A DNA stretch of 64,000 nucleotides. Source: Nocardia vermiculata NBRC 100427 (GTDB taxonomy: Bacteria > Actinomycetota > Actinomycetes > Mycobacteriales > Mycobacteriaceae). Positions 6,900 to 15,307 of this stretch are shown piece by piece. The translations under genes were made by a program, and so were the position numbers. The notes below the pieces were generated by a model. It was not told the DNA's origin, made no database searches, and worked only from the letters and a program-made list of their open reading frames with translations. Position 1 is the first letter of the stretch, and every line of letters starts with the position of its first letter. Location: the NCBI RefSeq assembly GCF_001613265.1, contig NZ_BDCA01000016.1, positions 62,001-126,000 of the forward strand, written 5' to 3'.

Positions 6900-8144
6900 G
6901 TGGTTGACACCCGAGAAGCTCCGAACCTCCCCGAGGGGTTCGACGCGACAGATCCCGAGATGTGGGCCCGTGGGGTCCCGGTCGAGGAGCTCGCGGAACT
7001 TCGGCGCGCCGCGCCGATCTGGTGGAACCCGCAGTCTCCTGACGTCGGTGGCTTCCATGACGAGGGTTTCTGGGTCGTGAGCAAGCATGCGGACGTCAAG
7101 GAGGTCTCGCGGCGCGATGATTTCTCGACCTTCGAGAACACCGCGATTCCACGATTCAACGACGATATCCCGCGCGAGGCCATCGAGCTGCAGCGGCACA
7201 TCCTGATCAACAAGGATGCGCCCGAGCACACCAAGCTGCGCAAACTGATCTCCAAGGGCTTCACGCCGCGGGCGATCAACAGCCTGCGGGCGGAGTTGTC
7301 CGCGCGCGCGAAATCGATCGTGGACGGGGCTGCCGAGGCCGGTGCGGGTGACTTCGTCACCCAGATCGCCTGCGAGCTGCCCCTGCAGGCGATCGCCGAG
7401 CTGATCGGCGTGCCGCAGGAAGACCGGATGAAGGTCTTCCAGTGGTCCAACGAGATGACCGGCTACGACGATCCCGACAGCGACGCCGACCCGGCGATGT
7501 CGTCGATGGAAATCCTCGGCTACGCCTGGCAGATGGCCGAGGCGCGCAAGGCGGAGCCGGCCGACGACATCGTGACCACGCTGGTCAATGCCGATATCGA
7601 CGGCGAGGCGCTGACCTCGGAGGAGTTCGGCTTCTTCGTGATCCTGCTGGCCGTGGCCGGCAACGAGACCACGCGTAATGCCATCACCCACGGTATGGCC
7701 GCGTTCCTCGACAATCCCGATCAGTGGGAGCTCTACAAGCGTGAGCGCCCGGCGACCGCGGCCGACGAGATCATCCGGTGGGCCACCCCGGTCAGCTCGT
7801 TCCAGCGCACCGCACTCGCCGACACCGAACTGGCCGGCACGCAGATCAAGAAGGGCGAGCGGGTGCTGCTGATGTACCGCTCGGCCAACTTCGACGAGGA
7901 GGTGTTCGAGAATCCGCTCACCTTCGACATCACCCGCGATCCGAATCCGCATCTGTCCTTCGGTGGCACCGGTGCGCACTTCTGCATCGGCGCCAACCTG
8001 GCCCGGCTCGAGATCGACCTGATCTTCAACGCCATCGCCGATCACCTTCCCGATATCACCAAGCTGGGCGATCCTCAGCGGTTGACCTCGGGCTGGCTCA
8101 ACGGCATCAAGGAGTTCCAGGTCGACTACAAGACCAAGGGCTGA
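6900..8144 (+). CDS. cyp125: CYP125-like cytochrome P450, steroid C26/C27 monooxygenase
   Basis: A 414-residue P450. Visible motifs are the I-helix oxygen-activation segment (AVAGNETTRNAITHG), the K-helix ExxR (E-I-I-R) and the haem loop FGGTGAHFCIG with the proximal Cys362. CYP125 oxidises the terminal methyl of the cholesterol or cholest-4-en-3-one side chain to the acid, starting side-chain beta-oxidation. I chose GTG 6900 because AAGGAGA lies six bases upstream; the frame extends to 6801 but would run through the KstR site. The length is close to M. tuberculosis CYP125A1 (433). It is divergent from fadA5 and followed by a strong hairpin. Electrons may come from the ferredoxin gene at 23197, an inference from shared regulation. 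Confidence 0.95.
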   Translation: MVDTREAPNLPEGFDATDPEMWARGVPVEELAELRRAAPIWWNPQSPDVGGFHDEGFWVVSKHADVKEVSRRDDFSTFENTAIPRFNDDIPREAIELQRHILINKDAPEHTKLRKLISKGFTPRAINSLRAELSARAKSIVDGAAEAGAGDFVTQIACELPLQAIAELIGVPQEDRMKVFQWSNEMTGYDDPDSDADPAMSSMEILGYAWQMAEARKAEPADDIVTTLVNADIDGEALTSEEFGFFVILLAVAGNETTRNAITHGMAAFLDNPDQWELYKRERPATAADEIIRWATPVSSFQRTALADTELAGTQIKKGERVLLMYRSANFDEEVFENPLTFDITRDPNPHLSFGGTGAHFCIGANLARLEIDLIFNAIADHLPDITKLGDPQRLTSGWLNGIKEFQVDYKTKG

Positions 8145-8166
8145 CCCCCTCCGAATACGCCGAGTA

Positions 8167-8210
8167 CGCCGAAAGGGGCGGGCACCAGTTGGTGCCCGCC
8201 CCTTTCGGCG
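8167..8210. terminator. 20-bp perfect-stem bidirectional terminator
   Basis: Arms 8167-8186 and 8191-8210 are exact complements around the 4-base loop agtt, followed by ttt. It lies between the convergent ends of cyp125 and the NTF2-like gene. Confidence 0.85.
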
Positions 8211-8255
8211 TTTCGGGCCGGCCCGGTGTGGACCGGGCGCCCGAGGAGATGCCTG

Positions 8256-8675
8256 CTACTCCTTGCGCATGGTTCCCATCGCGCGGTCGGTTTCCCAGTA
8301 GGCGCGCAGTGCGGCGATCTTGCCGTTCTCGTCCACCCGGTAGGTGAATACACCCTCGGCGTCGACGATGTGCCCGCCCATCCGAGTGCGGATCAGGCCT
8401 GTGTACGCGACCTCGTTTCCGCAGGCGAACGAGTCGCCGAAGACGAATTCGATGGAATCGGTCGGGGCGATCGCCTTGTCCCAGAACGCGCCGATGGCCT
8501 CGTGGCCACGGTGCCCGACACCCTCGGGGTCGAAACCCGAGGGGCCGATCGGATCCTCGACGATCCCGTCGGTGGCGAACAGCGCCAGCCACGCGTCCTT
8601 GTCCCGGGCACGCACCGCGGACTGCGATGCCTGCCCGGCGACGCGCGCCGGATGTTCGGTGGTTGTTGCGGTCAT
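8256..8675 (-). CDS. NTF2/ketosteroid-isomerase-like (SnoaL fold) protein
   Basis: A 139-residue single-domain protein of the nuclear transport factor 2-like superfamily. Recognisable parts are the first helices (SAVRARDKDAWLALFATDG), the E-D-P-I-G-P turn, the H-E-A-I-G-A-F-W helix and the closing strands ending ALRAYWETDRAMG. Such proteins include steroid delta-isomerases, hydratases and small-molecule binders. The start at 8675 has GGGAG six bases upstream. It is the last gene of an apparent DUF35-ltp4-ltp3 operon, 109 bases after ltp3. A role in sterol side-chain or ring metabolism is therefore plausible, but the catalytic function is not shown. Confidence 0.8.
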   Translation of the reverse strand: MTATTTEHPARVAGQASQSAVRARDKDAWLALFATDGIVEDPIGPSGFDPEGVGHRGHEAIGAFWDKAIAPTDSIEFVFGDSFACGNEVAYTGLIRTRMGGHIVDAEGVFTYRVDENGKIAALRAYWETDRAMGTMRKE

Positions 8676-8784
8676 ATCCGACTCCCGGCGGTATCGGTGA
8701 GTTTGCTGATGGAATTGCAAATGAACTTTCCGCGGCCAATGTCGGCATTGTCGGAACATGCGGAAATGGCCGCGGAAATACGGT

Positions 8785-9951
8785 TCATCGCGGTTCGGAA
8801 CCCACAACCCACATGGAGAAGTACTGTGAACCGCCACCATAGGCGTGCCCGAATGCCTTTCGAGCGTCCTCGACCTGGTAGTCACCGGCCCGCTGCATCA
8901 CCTGCTTGGCCGCCTCGGCGAAGCGGATCATGCCGGAGGCGCCGATCGGGTTGGAGCTCAGCACGCCGCCCGACGGGTTGACCGGCAGCTTTCCGCCGAT
9001 CTCGGTCTCCCGCGCGTCGGTCAGCTTCCAGCCTTCACCTTCGCGGGCGAAGCCCAGATTCTCCAGCCACATCGGTTCGAACCAGGAGAACGGCACGTAG
9101 ATCTCGGCCGCATCGATCTCCTCGAGGGGATCGGTGATTCCGGCCTCCTTCCACAGTGCTGCCGCCGCGTCCCGTCCCGCTTGCGGGTTGACCTGATTGC
9201 GGCCGGAGTAGGCCAGCGGCTCGGTTCGCATGGCGGTGGCGTGGACCCAAGCGACCTTCTTGCCGGACGCCTCGACCTGTTTCGCGGCGTCTTCGTCACC
9301 GAGGACGATGGCACACGCGCCGTCGGAGGACGGGCAGGTCTCGTCGAAACGGATCGGATCCCACAGCATTTGGGAGGCCAGCACCGACTCCATCGTGATG
9401 TCCGGCTGGTGCAGGTGTGCGAACGGGTTCTTGGCACCGTTGCGGCGATCCTTGACCGCAACCATCGCGCCGATGTGCAGCGGGGCGTTGGACTTGCGGA
9501 TGTAGGAACGCACGTGTGGTGCGAAGTAGCCACCTGCGCCCGCGCCGACCGGTGCGGTGAACGGCACCGGAGTCGACAGCGCCCACATGGCATTGGACTC
9601 GGACTGCTTCTCCCAGCAGATGGCCAGCACCCGCCGGTAGAGCCCGGACTGCACGTGGCTGGTGGCGACGATCCCCGTGGAGCCACCGACCGAACCGGCG
9701 GTATGCACCCGCAGCAGCGGTTTTCCGGTGGCGCCCAGGGCATCTGCCATGAAAAGTTCGGGCATCATCGAGCCCTCGAACAGGTCCGGCGCCTTGCCGA
9801 TGACGACCGCGTCGATGTCGTCCATCGTCAGACCGGAGTCTTCGAGTGCCCGGTCGATCGCCTCACGGCACATACCGGCCATCGACACGTCGGTACGTTT
9901 CGTCACATGATGGGTTTGCCCCGTGCCGAGAACTGCCGCTTGTGTACTCAT
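8785..9951 (-). CDS. ltp3: Ltp3-like thiolase-fold aldolase / sterol carrier lipid-transfer protein
   Basis: A 388-residue SCP-x thiolase-like protein. It has the family's N-terminal MSTQAAVLGTGQTHH start, a central SDGACAIVLGDEDAAK segment and the C-terminal NPSGGVLSSNPIGASGM and AFGHAYGGGSQYF blocks. In Rhodococcus rhodochrous, ltp3 and ltp4 are required to degrade C24-branched sterol side chains and act as aldol-lyases; this gene is the presumed Rv3523 orthologue. The ATG at 9951 has AAGGA five bases upstream. It follows ltp4 by 70 bases on the same strand. It likely works with the DUF35 protein encoded by the first gene of the operon. Confidence 0.92.
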   Translation of the reverse strand: MSTQAAVLGTGQTHHVTKRTDVSMAGMCREAIDRALEDSGLTMDDIDAVVIGKAPDLFEGSMMPELFMADALGATGKPLLRVHTAGSVGGSTGIVATSHVQSGLYRRVLAICWEKQSESNAMWALSTPVPFTAPVGAGAGGYFAPHVRSYIRKSNAPLHIGAMVAVKDRRNGAKNPFAHLHQPDITMESVLASQMLWDPIRFDETCPSSDGACAIVLGDEDAAKQVEASGKKVAWVHATAMRTEPLAYSGRNQVNPQAGRDAAAALWKEAGITDPLEEIDAAEIYVPFSWFEPMWLENLGFAREGEGWKLTDARETEIGGKLPVNPSGGVLSSNPIGASGMIRFAEAAKQVMQRAGDYQVEDARKAFGHAYGGGSQYFSMWVVGSEPR

Positions 9952-10021
9952 CCTCGTCCTTCCAGAGACTTGCGGGGCACCCGCACCCGGTCGGCCCGAC
10001 GAACGGGCTGCGCATTGTCGT

Positions 10022-11053
10022 TCATCGGCCCTCCAGGACTGCCACCAGGTTCTGCTGCAACGCCGGACCACTGGCAGCGTGCGCGAGGGCCCGATTGGCG
10101 GTGCCGTTCATGATTTCGTCGGCTGCGAAGCCGATGCGTTCCAGGCCGGCGGCGAACATCGGATTGCCCGCCAGTGCGCCCCCCGAAGAGTTGATGCGGG
10201 TGGACTCACCGAGGCCGATGGCCTGCTTCAGGATCAGTTGTTCGTGACTGTAGGTCGCATGCAACTCGGCCAGATCGATTCCGCTGACATCGCCGCGGGT
10301 CGCATCCTTGGCTGCGGCCGCGGTCGAGGCGGAGATGGTCAGATCGCGAGCACCGAACATCGGCGAATCGATGCGATGCGCGATGCCGGTCAACCAAGCG
10401 GGCCGATCGCACAGCTCGCGAGCCTTGTCGCCGCGGGCGAGCACGATCGCCGCCGCACCGTCGGTGATCGGCGCGATGTCGTGTTCACGCAGCGGATCCG
10501 CCACGTACGGCGCGTTCAGGCGCTGCTCGATCTCGGCCTCGTCGGCGGCCGACACAGCGGCCATATCGCGCTCGGTCCAATTGCCGGAGTCGATACCCGC
10601 GCGGGCCTGCAAGCCGGCGATCGACACCGAATCCGGCCACAGCGGTGCGACCAGGTAGGGATCGGTCTGCAGCGTCAGCACCTGACGCAGCGTGCCGGCC
10701 GAGGGCTTGCCGAAGCCGTAGACGAGGGCGGTATCCACCTGTCCGGTACGGAGTTTCACGTACGCCTCGTACAGCGCCCAGGCGGCGTCCATCTCCACAT
10801 GCGATTCGTTGATCGGCGGCACTGCGCCGATCGAGTCGATCGCGGAGATGAAGGAGAAGGACCGTCCGGCAAGGTAATCCGAGGAACCGGAGCACCAGAA
10901 CCCGATATCGGACACGCCGATGCCGAGCTTGTCGTACAGCTTCTGGAAACACGGCACCAGCATCTCGACGCCGTTGGTGGTGGACCAGGATTCGCGGACA
11001 TGCGGCGCGTGGGCGAAGCCCACCACGGCGATATCTGTTGTGTTGTCGCTCAA
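10022..11053 (-). CDS. ltp4: Ltp4-like thiolase-fold aldolase / lipid-transfer protein
   Basis: A 343-residue thiolase-superfamily protein, partner of Ltp3 and presumed Rv3522 orthologue. Landmarks are FAHAPHVRES near the start, a central ITDGAAAIVLARGDKA segment (matching the SDGACAIVLG of Ltp3) and the C-terminal NSSGGALAGNPMFAAG block. The start is a TTG (11053) with GGAG about ten bases upstream. With Ltp3 it is known in Rhodococcus to be needed for C24-branched (plant) sterols, releasing the branched part by retro-aldol cleavage. It lies 13 bases after the DUF35 gene, so the two are translated from one message. Confidence 0.9.
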   Translation of the reverse strand: MSDNTTDIAVVGFAHAPHVRESWSTTNGVEMLVPCFQKLYDKLGIGVSDIGFWCSGSSDYLAGRSFSFISAIDSIGAVPPINESHVEMDAAWALYEAYVKLRTGQVDTALVYGFGKPSAGTLRQVLTLQTDPYLVAPLWPDSVSIAGLQARAGIDSGNWTERDMAAVSAADEAEIEQRLNAPYVADPLREHDIAPITDGAAAIVLARGDKARELCDRPAWLTGIAHRIDSPMFGARDLTISASTAAAAKDATRGDVSGIDLAELHATYSHEQLILKQAIGLGESTRINSSGGALAGNPMFAAGLERIGFAADEIMNGTANRALAHAASGPALQQNLVAVLEGR

Positions 11054-11066
11054 GGTGATTCAGCTC

Positions 11067-12080
11067 CTAGAGGTGGTGCCGGTAGCTGTCGTAGTCCGCA
11101 TCCGGCTCGCCGTTGGGTTCGAAATGGTCCACGTTCTCCAACGTGTATCCCCATTCCTCCTGCGGCTTCCACACGGCCTTGACCCGCATGCCCATGCGTA
11201 CGTCAGCGGGATCGCAACCCAGCAACCGGTGCAGCACCGGGATGTCGGCGCCGTCGATCAGAACATAGGCCGCCACGAACGGAGGCTTGATCTTCTGGCC
11301 CGCGAACGGCACGTTCACGATGCAGAAGGTGGTGACGGTGCCGTCGTTGCCCAGGTCGACCATCTCTTCGGTGGGCCGGCCGTCGATCGGGTCGGCAGCA
11401 CGCGCCGGGAAGTACACCTTACTGTCGGCATCGGCTCGGCCACCGACCAGCCGGCCCTCGGCGAGTGCCTTCAGATACAGCGTCTCGGCGGGGGAGGCCG
11501 TGTGCTTGTACTCCAGGTCGATCGGCGTCACGATTCCGGTGACCGGCTCGCCCGCAGCGGATTTCGCTGGGGCAGCGGAGGTCTCACCCGGTTCCACGCA
11601 GGCGATGTCGTGGATGTCGCCGGTGCGTTCGGCGGCCCAGCGCACCCGCACCCGCATCCCGGTGTGTACCTCGTCGGACGAGGCCACGTCGAGTGCGTGC
11701 AGCAGTGCGGTATCGGCACCGTCGAATTTGACCAGGGCCCAGGCGAAAGGCCGATCGAAGGGCTGGCCGGGCAGTGGGTCGGCCACCCAGCTCCAGCTCT
11801 GCACCGTGCCGACATCGGAGACGTCGACGAACTCGGTGAGCGGTTTCGCGGTCACCGGATCGAACTCGGCCGGAGGCACGATCACCCGGCCGTCGCTGCC
11901 GCGAACGCCGACGAGCCGGCCCTCACGCAGTCCGGTCAGGAACCGGCCGATGGTCGGCCCGACCGAGCGGGTGTAGTCGAACTTGATTCGTAGTTCGGCG
12001 CTGAGTACCTCGGGCGTAGGTTCGGTTTCCGGACCGCTGCCTTTCGCGATTGCGCCGGTCATGGTGTTCCCATTGGTCAC
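11067..12080 (-). CDS. Two-domain Zn-ribbon/OB-fold (DUF35) protein, Rv3521-like
   Basis: A 337-residue protein with two DUF35/OB-fold units, each with the G-M-R-V-[KR] strand (TGMRVRVRWAAERTG and RMGMRVKAVWKPQEEWG) and an FPARAADPI or PPAEFDPVTAKPL linker. DUF35 proteins bind thiolase-like aldolases (as with Ltp2-ChsH2) and stabilise or activate them, so a complex with Ltp3 and/or Ltp4 is inferred. The GTG start at 12080 is preferred: a TTGCCA -35 and TCTACT -10 (17-base spacer) end seven bases before it, implying a leaderless message. An ATG at 12062 with GGGA upstream is the alternative. It heads the ltp operon. Confidence 0.85.
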   Translation of the reverse strand: MTNGNTMTGAIAKGSGPETEPTPEVLSAELRIKFDYTRSVGPTIGRFLTGLREGRLVGVRGSDGRVIVPPAEFDPVTAKPLTEFVDVSDVGTVQSWSWVADPLPGQPFDRPFAWALVKFDGADTALLHALDVASSDEVHTGMRVRVRWAAERTGDIHDIACVEPGETSAAPAKSAAGEPVTGIVTPIDLEYKHTASPAETLYLKALAEGRLVGGRADADSKVYFPARAADPIDGRPTEEMVDLGNDGTVTTFCIVNVPFAGQKIKPPFVAAYVLIDGADIPVLHRLLGCDPADVRMGMRVKAVWKPQEEWGYTLENVDHFEPNGEPDADYDSYRHHL

Positions 12081-12087
12081 GATATCG

Positions 12088-12116
12088 AGTAGAACAGGTT
12101 CTTATTCTGGTGGCAA
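12088..12116 (-). promoter_or_regulatory. Promoter of the DUF35-ltp4-ltp3 operon with embedded KstR-like operator
   Basis: Reading the minus strand: TTGCCA (12111-12116), a 17-base spacer, TCTACT (12088-12093), seven bases, then GTG 12080. The KstR-like 14-mer tagaacaggttctt (12090-12103, one mismatch) overlaps the -10 box and most of the spacer. The same operator could also control the divergent LLM gene, for which TATTCT at 12103-12108 is a possible -10. Confidence 0.7.
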
Positions 12117-12161
12117 GAGTTACTCGGGAGTCTCGCCGTGGAGCGGCGGAAGGAGTCGATG

Positions 12162-13199
12162 ATGCGGTTCGGATTGCAGCTCGGATATTGGGGCGCGGGA
12201 CCGCCCGCCAATGCCGACGAGTTGGTGGTCGCGGCTGAGGAGGCCGGATTCGACGCGGTCTTCGCCGCGGAGTCCTGGGGGTCGGATGCGTTCACCCCGC
12301 TGGCGTGGTGGGGTTCGTCCACCCGGCAGGTGCGGCTGGGGACCTCGGTGGTGCAACTGTCCGCCCGCACGCCCACCGCGACCGCGATGGCGGCGCTGAC
12401 CATGGACCATCTCAGCGGCGGCCGCCACATTCTCGGCCTCGGGGTGTCGGGTCCTCAGGTGGTGGAGGGCTGGTACGGCCAGCCGTTCGCCAAGCCGTTG
12501 CAGCGCACCCGCGAGTACGTCGGGATCATCCGCCAGGTGCTGGCTCGACAAGGGCCGGTCGTCAACGACGGTCCGCACTATCCGCTGCCCTACGGTGGGC
12601 CGGGCGCGACCGGCCTGGGGAAGCCACTCAAGCCGATAACTCATCCGCTCCGTGCTGATCTGCCGATCTGGCTGGGCGCCGAGGGGCCCAAGAACGTGGC
12701 GCTCACCGCGGAGATCGCCGACGGCTGGCTCGCGATCTACTACACCCCGCGACTGGCCGGAATGTACGACGAGTGGCTCGAGGAGGGCTTCTCCCGCCCG
12801 GGTGCCCGGCGTTCGCGGGAGGACTTCGAGATCGCGGCGAGCTGTCAGGTGATCATCACCGACGATCCCCGTGCCGAGATCGACCGGATCAAGCCGGTGA
12901 TGGCGCTCTACATCGGCGGCATGGGCGCCGAGGAGCTGAACTTCCACGCGCAGGTCTACCGGCGGATGGGCTACGGCGCCGAGGTCGACGAGATCACCCG
13001 GCTGTTCCGCTCGGGCCGTAAGGACGAGGCTGCCGCGGTGATCCCCGATCAGTTGATTCTGGATACCGCGATCATCGGCGACGAGGATCATGTGCGCTCC
13101 CAGCTGAAGGTGTGGGAGGCGGCCGGTGTCGGGATGCTGTTGGTCACCGTGCGCGATCCGGCGCAACTGCATCGACTGGCGGCGCTCACCCAGCCGTAG
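12162..13199 (+). CDS. LLM class (F420-dependent type) oxidoreductase, Rv3520c-like
   Basis: A 345-residue bacterial-luciferase-like TIM-barrel protein. It begins MRFGLQLGYWGAGPP and shows the family's FAAESWGSDAF, TTVVQL-like strand, MDHLSGGRHILGLGVSGPQVVEGWYG and ADLPIWLGAEGPKN segments. The GLGVSGPQV loop is typical of F420-binding members. The start at 12162 is set by AGGAG six bases upstream; an ATG at 12159 directly before it is possible. It is divergent from the DUF35 gene across a shared KstR-like site, as Rv3520c is from Rv3521. Its redox substrate is unknown; a sterol intermediate is inferred from position. Confidence 0.87.
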   Translation: MRFGLQLGYWGAGPPANADELVVAAEEAGFDAVFAAESWGSDAFTPLAWWGSSTRQVRLGTSVVQLSARTPTATAMAALTMDHLSGGRHILGLGVSGPQVVEGWYGQPFAKPLQRTREYVGIIRQVLARQGPVVNDGPHYPLPYGGPGATGLGKPLKPITHPLRADLPIWLGAEGPKNVALTAEIADGWLAIYYTPRLAGMYDEWLEEGFSRPGARRSREDFEIAASCQVIITDDPRAEIDRIKPVMALYIGGMGAEELNFHAQVYRRMGYGAEVDEITRLFRSGRKDEAAAVIPDQLILDTAIIGDEDHVRSQLKVWEAAGVGMLLVTVRDPAQLHRLAALTQP

Positions 13200-13308
13200 A
13201 ACTCGTTGCAGATTCGGTGCCGGCGCGACCGCTCCGGGACGATTGCCGTCCGCCGCGGGCGGGCTCGCAGTGTGGACACGGTGCGAGTTCGCCGGATCGG
13301 TGGAGACA

Positions 13309-13343
13309 GCCGAGCCCACTTGCCTCGCGCAGGTGGGCTCGGC
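13309..13343. terminator. Hairpin downstream of the LLM gene
   Basis: Arms 13309-13323 and 13329-13343 form a 15-bp stem with one G-T pair and the loop ctcgc. It is the likely terminator of the gene ending at 13199. A smaller hairpin follows at 13362-13379. Confidence 0.65.
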
Positions 13344-13418
13344 ATTCGCGCACCGTACGCGCGCCCGCTCGCGCGGGCGTCGCTTCGCCCGGAATTTGTT
13401 AACCCCGTAAATCAACTC

Positions 13419-13454
13419 TTGTCAGGCGCGAGAACACGTTCTATTTTGGTTCTG
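13419..13454 (+). promoter_or_regulatory. fadD19 promoter with embedded KstR-like operator (leaderless)
   Basis: TTGTCA (13419-13424), a 17-base spacer, TATTTT (13442-13447), six bases, then GTG 13454. The KstR-like site gagaacacgttcta (13430-13443, one mismatch at its first base) fills the spacer and its last TA begins the -10 box. No ribosome binding site is present. Confidence 0.75.
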
Positions 13455-15106
13455 TGAGCTACAACATAGCGGACCTTGTCGAACACACTATCGACCTCGT
13501 GCCGGACCGTGTCGCGCTGGCCGACGACGTCCGCTCGGTAACCTTTGCCGAGCTGGAGGATCGGGCCAACCGTTTGGCGCACTACCTGCAAGAACAGGGT
13601 GTGCAACCGGGTGACAAGGTCGGCATCTACTCACGCAACACGATCGAAGCCGTCGAGGCCATGGTCGCCGTCTTCAAGGCGCGCGCCGTGATGATCAACG
13701 TGAACTTCCGGTACGTCGAGAACGAGTTGCAATACATTTTCGACAACTCCGATATGGTCGCGCTGATCCACGAGCGCCGCTACAGCGACAAGGTGGCGGC
13801 CGTGCGCCCCACCTCGCCGCAGTTGAAGACCGTGATCGTGGTGAACGACGGCACCGAGAACGACGTGCCCTTGGCCGCGGATTCGGTGGAATACGAAGCA
13901 GCACTGGCAGCTTCGTCCGGCGAGCGTGACTTCGGTGAGCGTTCGAACGACGACATCTTCATGATCTACACCGGCGGCACCACCGGTATGCCCAAGGGCG
14001 TGATGTGGCGCCACGAGGACTGGTGGCGGGTGCTGGGCGGCGGCATCAACTTCATCACCGGTGAGGCCATCGAGGACGAATGGAAGCAGGCCAAGGACGG
14101 CTCCGGTAATCCGCAGATGGTGCGGTACCCGATTCCGCCGATGATCCACGGCGGCGCGCAGTCGGCCACCTTCCACGGCCTGTTCGACGGCGGCAAGACC
14201 ATCATGCTGCCGGAATTCGACGCCCACGGCGTGTGGCAGGCGATCGACCGCCACGCCGTGAACCTCATCTTCATCACCGGTGACGCGATGGCCCGGCCGA
14301 TGCTGGACGCGCTCGGCGAGGGTAATCCGGAAACCGGTGAGCCGTACCAGCATTCGGTGCTGTGGGCGATGGCCAGCAGTGCGGCGCTCTTCTCGCCCGC
14401 GCTCAAGGACGGTTTCATCGAGCACCTGCCGAATACGGTCATCACCGACTCCATCGGATCCTCGGAAACCGGTTTCGGTGGGCTGTCGATGGCCACCAAG
14501 GGCGCCACCCACACGGGCGGCCCGCGGGTGAAGATCGATGCCTCCACCGCCGTACTCGACGACGACGGCAACCCGATCGAACCAGGGTCGGACAAGGTCG
14601 GCCTGCTGGCTCGCAAGGGGCATATCCCGGTCGGCTACTACAACGACCCGGTGAAGACCGCCGCGACCTTCAAGGAGTTCAACGGGGTGCGTTACTCGAT
14701 TCCGGGCGATTACGCGCGGGTCGAGAAGGACGGCACCGTCACCATGCTCGGCCGCGGTTCGGTCAGCATCAACAGCGGTGGCGAGAAGATCTACCCCGAG
14801 GAGGTCGAGGGTGCACTGAAGTGCCATCCCGAGATCTTCGACGCGCTGGTCATCGGCATTCCGGACGAGCGCTGGGGGCAGCGCGTGGCGGCGGTGGTGC
14901 AATGCCGCGCCGGCGAGCGGCCCACCCTCGAGGAGTTGCGCCCGGTACTCAGCAAGGAGATCTCGTCCTACAAGCTGCCCCGCAGCCTGTGGTTCGTCGA
15001 CGAGATCAAGCGGTCACCCGCCGGTAAGCCCGATTACCGCTGGGCCAACGATCACGCGCAGTCGCGTCCGGCCGACGAGGATTCGCAGGTCGCCGCGAAG
15101 CAGTAG
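13454..15106 (+). CDS. fadD19: FadD19-like steroid side-chain acyl-CoA ligase
   Basis: A 550-residue ANL-superfamily ligase beginning SYNIADLVEHTIDLVPDRVAL. Motifs are the P-loop-like YTGGTTGMPKGVMW, the SSETG adenine-binding motif, the YARVEKDGTVTMLGR hinge and the C-terminal RSPAGKPDYRW with the catalytic lysine. FadD19 (Rv3515c) activates C3-26-oic cholesterol intermediates as CoA esters and in Rhodococcus is needed for C24-branched sterols, which fits the neighbouring ltp3/ltp4 operon. The GTG start looks leaderless. In M. tuberculosis echA19, Rv3517 and cyp142 lie between this gene and the LLM gene; here they are absent and the two are neighbours. Confidence 0.94.
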   Translation: MSYNIADLVEHTIDLVPDRVALADDVRSVTFAELEDRANRLAHYLQEQGVQPGDKVGIYSRNTIEAVEAMVAVFKARAVMINVNFRYVENELQYIFDNSDMVALIHERRYSDKVAAVRPTSPQLKTVIVVNDGTENDVPLAADSVEYEAALAASSGERDFGERSNDDIFMIYTGGTTGMPKGVMWRHEDWWRVLGGGINFITGEAIEDEWKQAKDGSGNPQMVRYPIPPMIHGGAQSATFHGLFDGGKTIMLPEFDAHGVWQAIDRHAVNLIFITGDAMARPMLDALGEGNPETGEPYQHSVLWAMASSAALFSPALKDGFIEHLPNTVITDSIGSSETGFGGLSMATKGATHTGGPRVKIDASTAVLDDDGNPIEPGSDKVGLLARKGHIPVGYYNDPVKTAATFKEFNGVRYSIPGDYARVEKDGTVTMLGRGSVSINSGGEKIYPEEVEGALKCHPEIFDALVIGIPDERWGQRVAAVVQCRAGERPTLEELRPVLSKEISSYKLPRSLWFVDEIKRSPAGKPDYRWANDHAQSRPADEDSQVAAKQ

Positions 15107-15121
15107 CCCTCACGCGCCGCG

Positions 15122-15160
15122 CTGTCGCCGTGCCGGAGTTCGCGTCCGGCACGGCGACAG
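15122..15160. terminator. 16-bp perfect-stem terminator after fadD19
   Basis: Arms 15122-15137 and 15145-15160 are exact complements with the loop gttcgcg. It starts 15 bases after the fadD19 stop. Confidence 0.85.
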
Positions 15161-15307
15161 GTGTGTGGGGCCGATCCCCGCGCGTGCCCGCACGGGGCGG
15201 GCAGCATCGGAATGTTTAGCGGTCGAATCGATGTATCTGCAGGTAGTGACCCTGCCCCTCGGTCCTTGAGCTGTTTTCTGTCGGTGGCTTGTGTCACAGT
15301 TGCTCCC

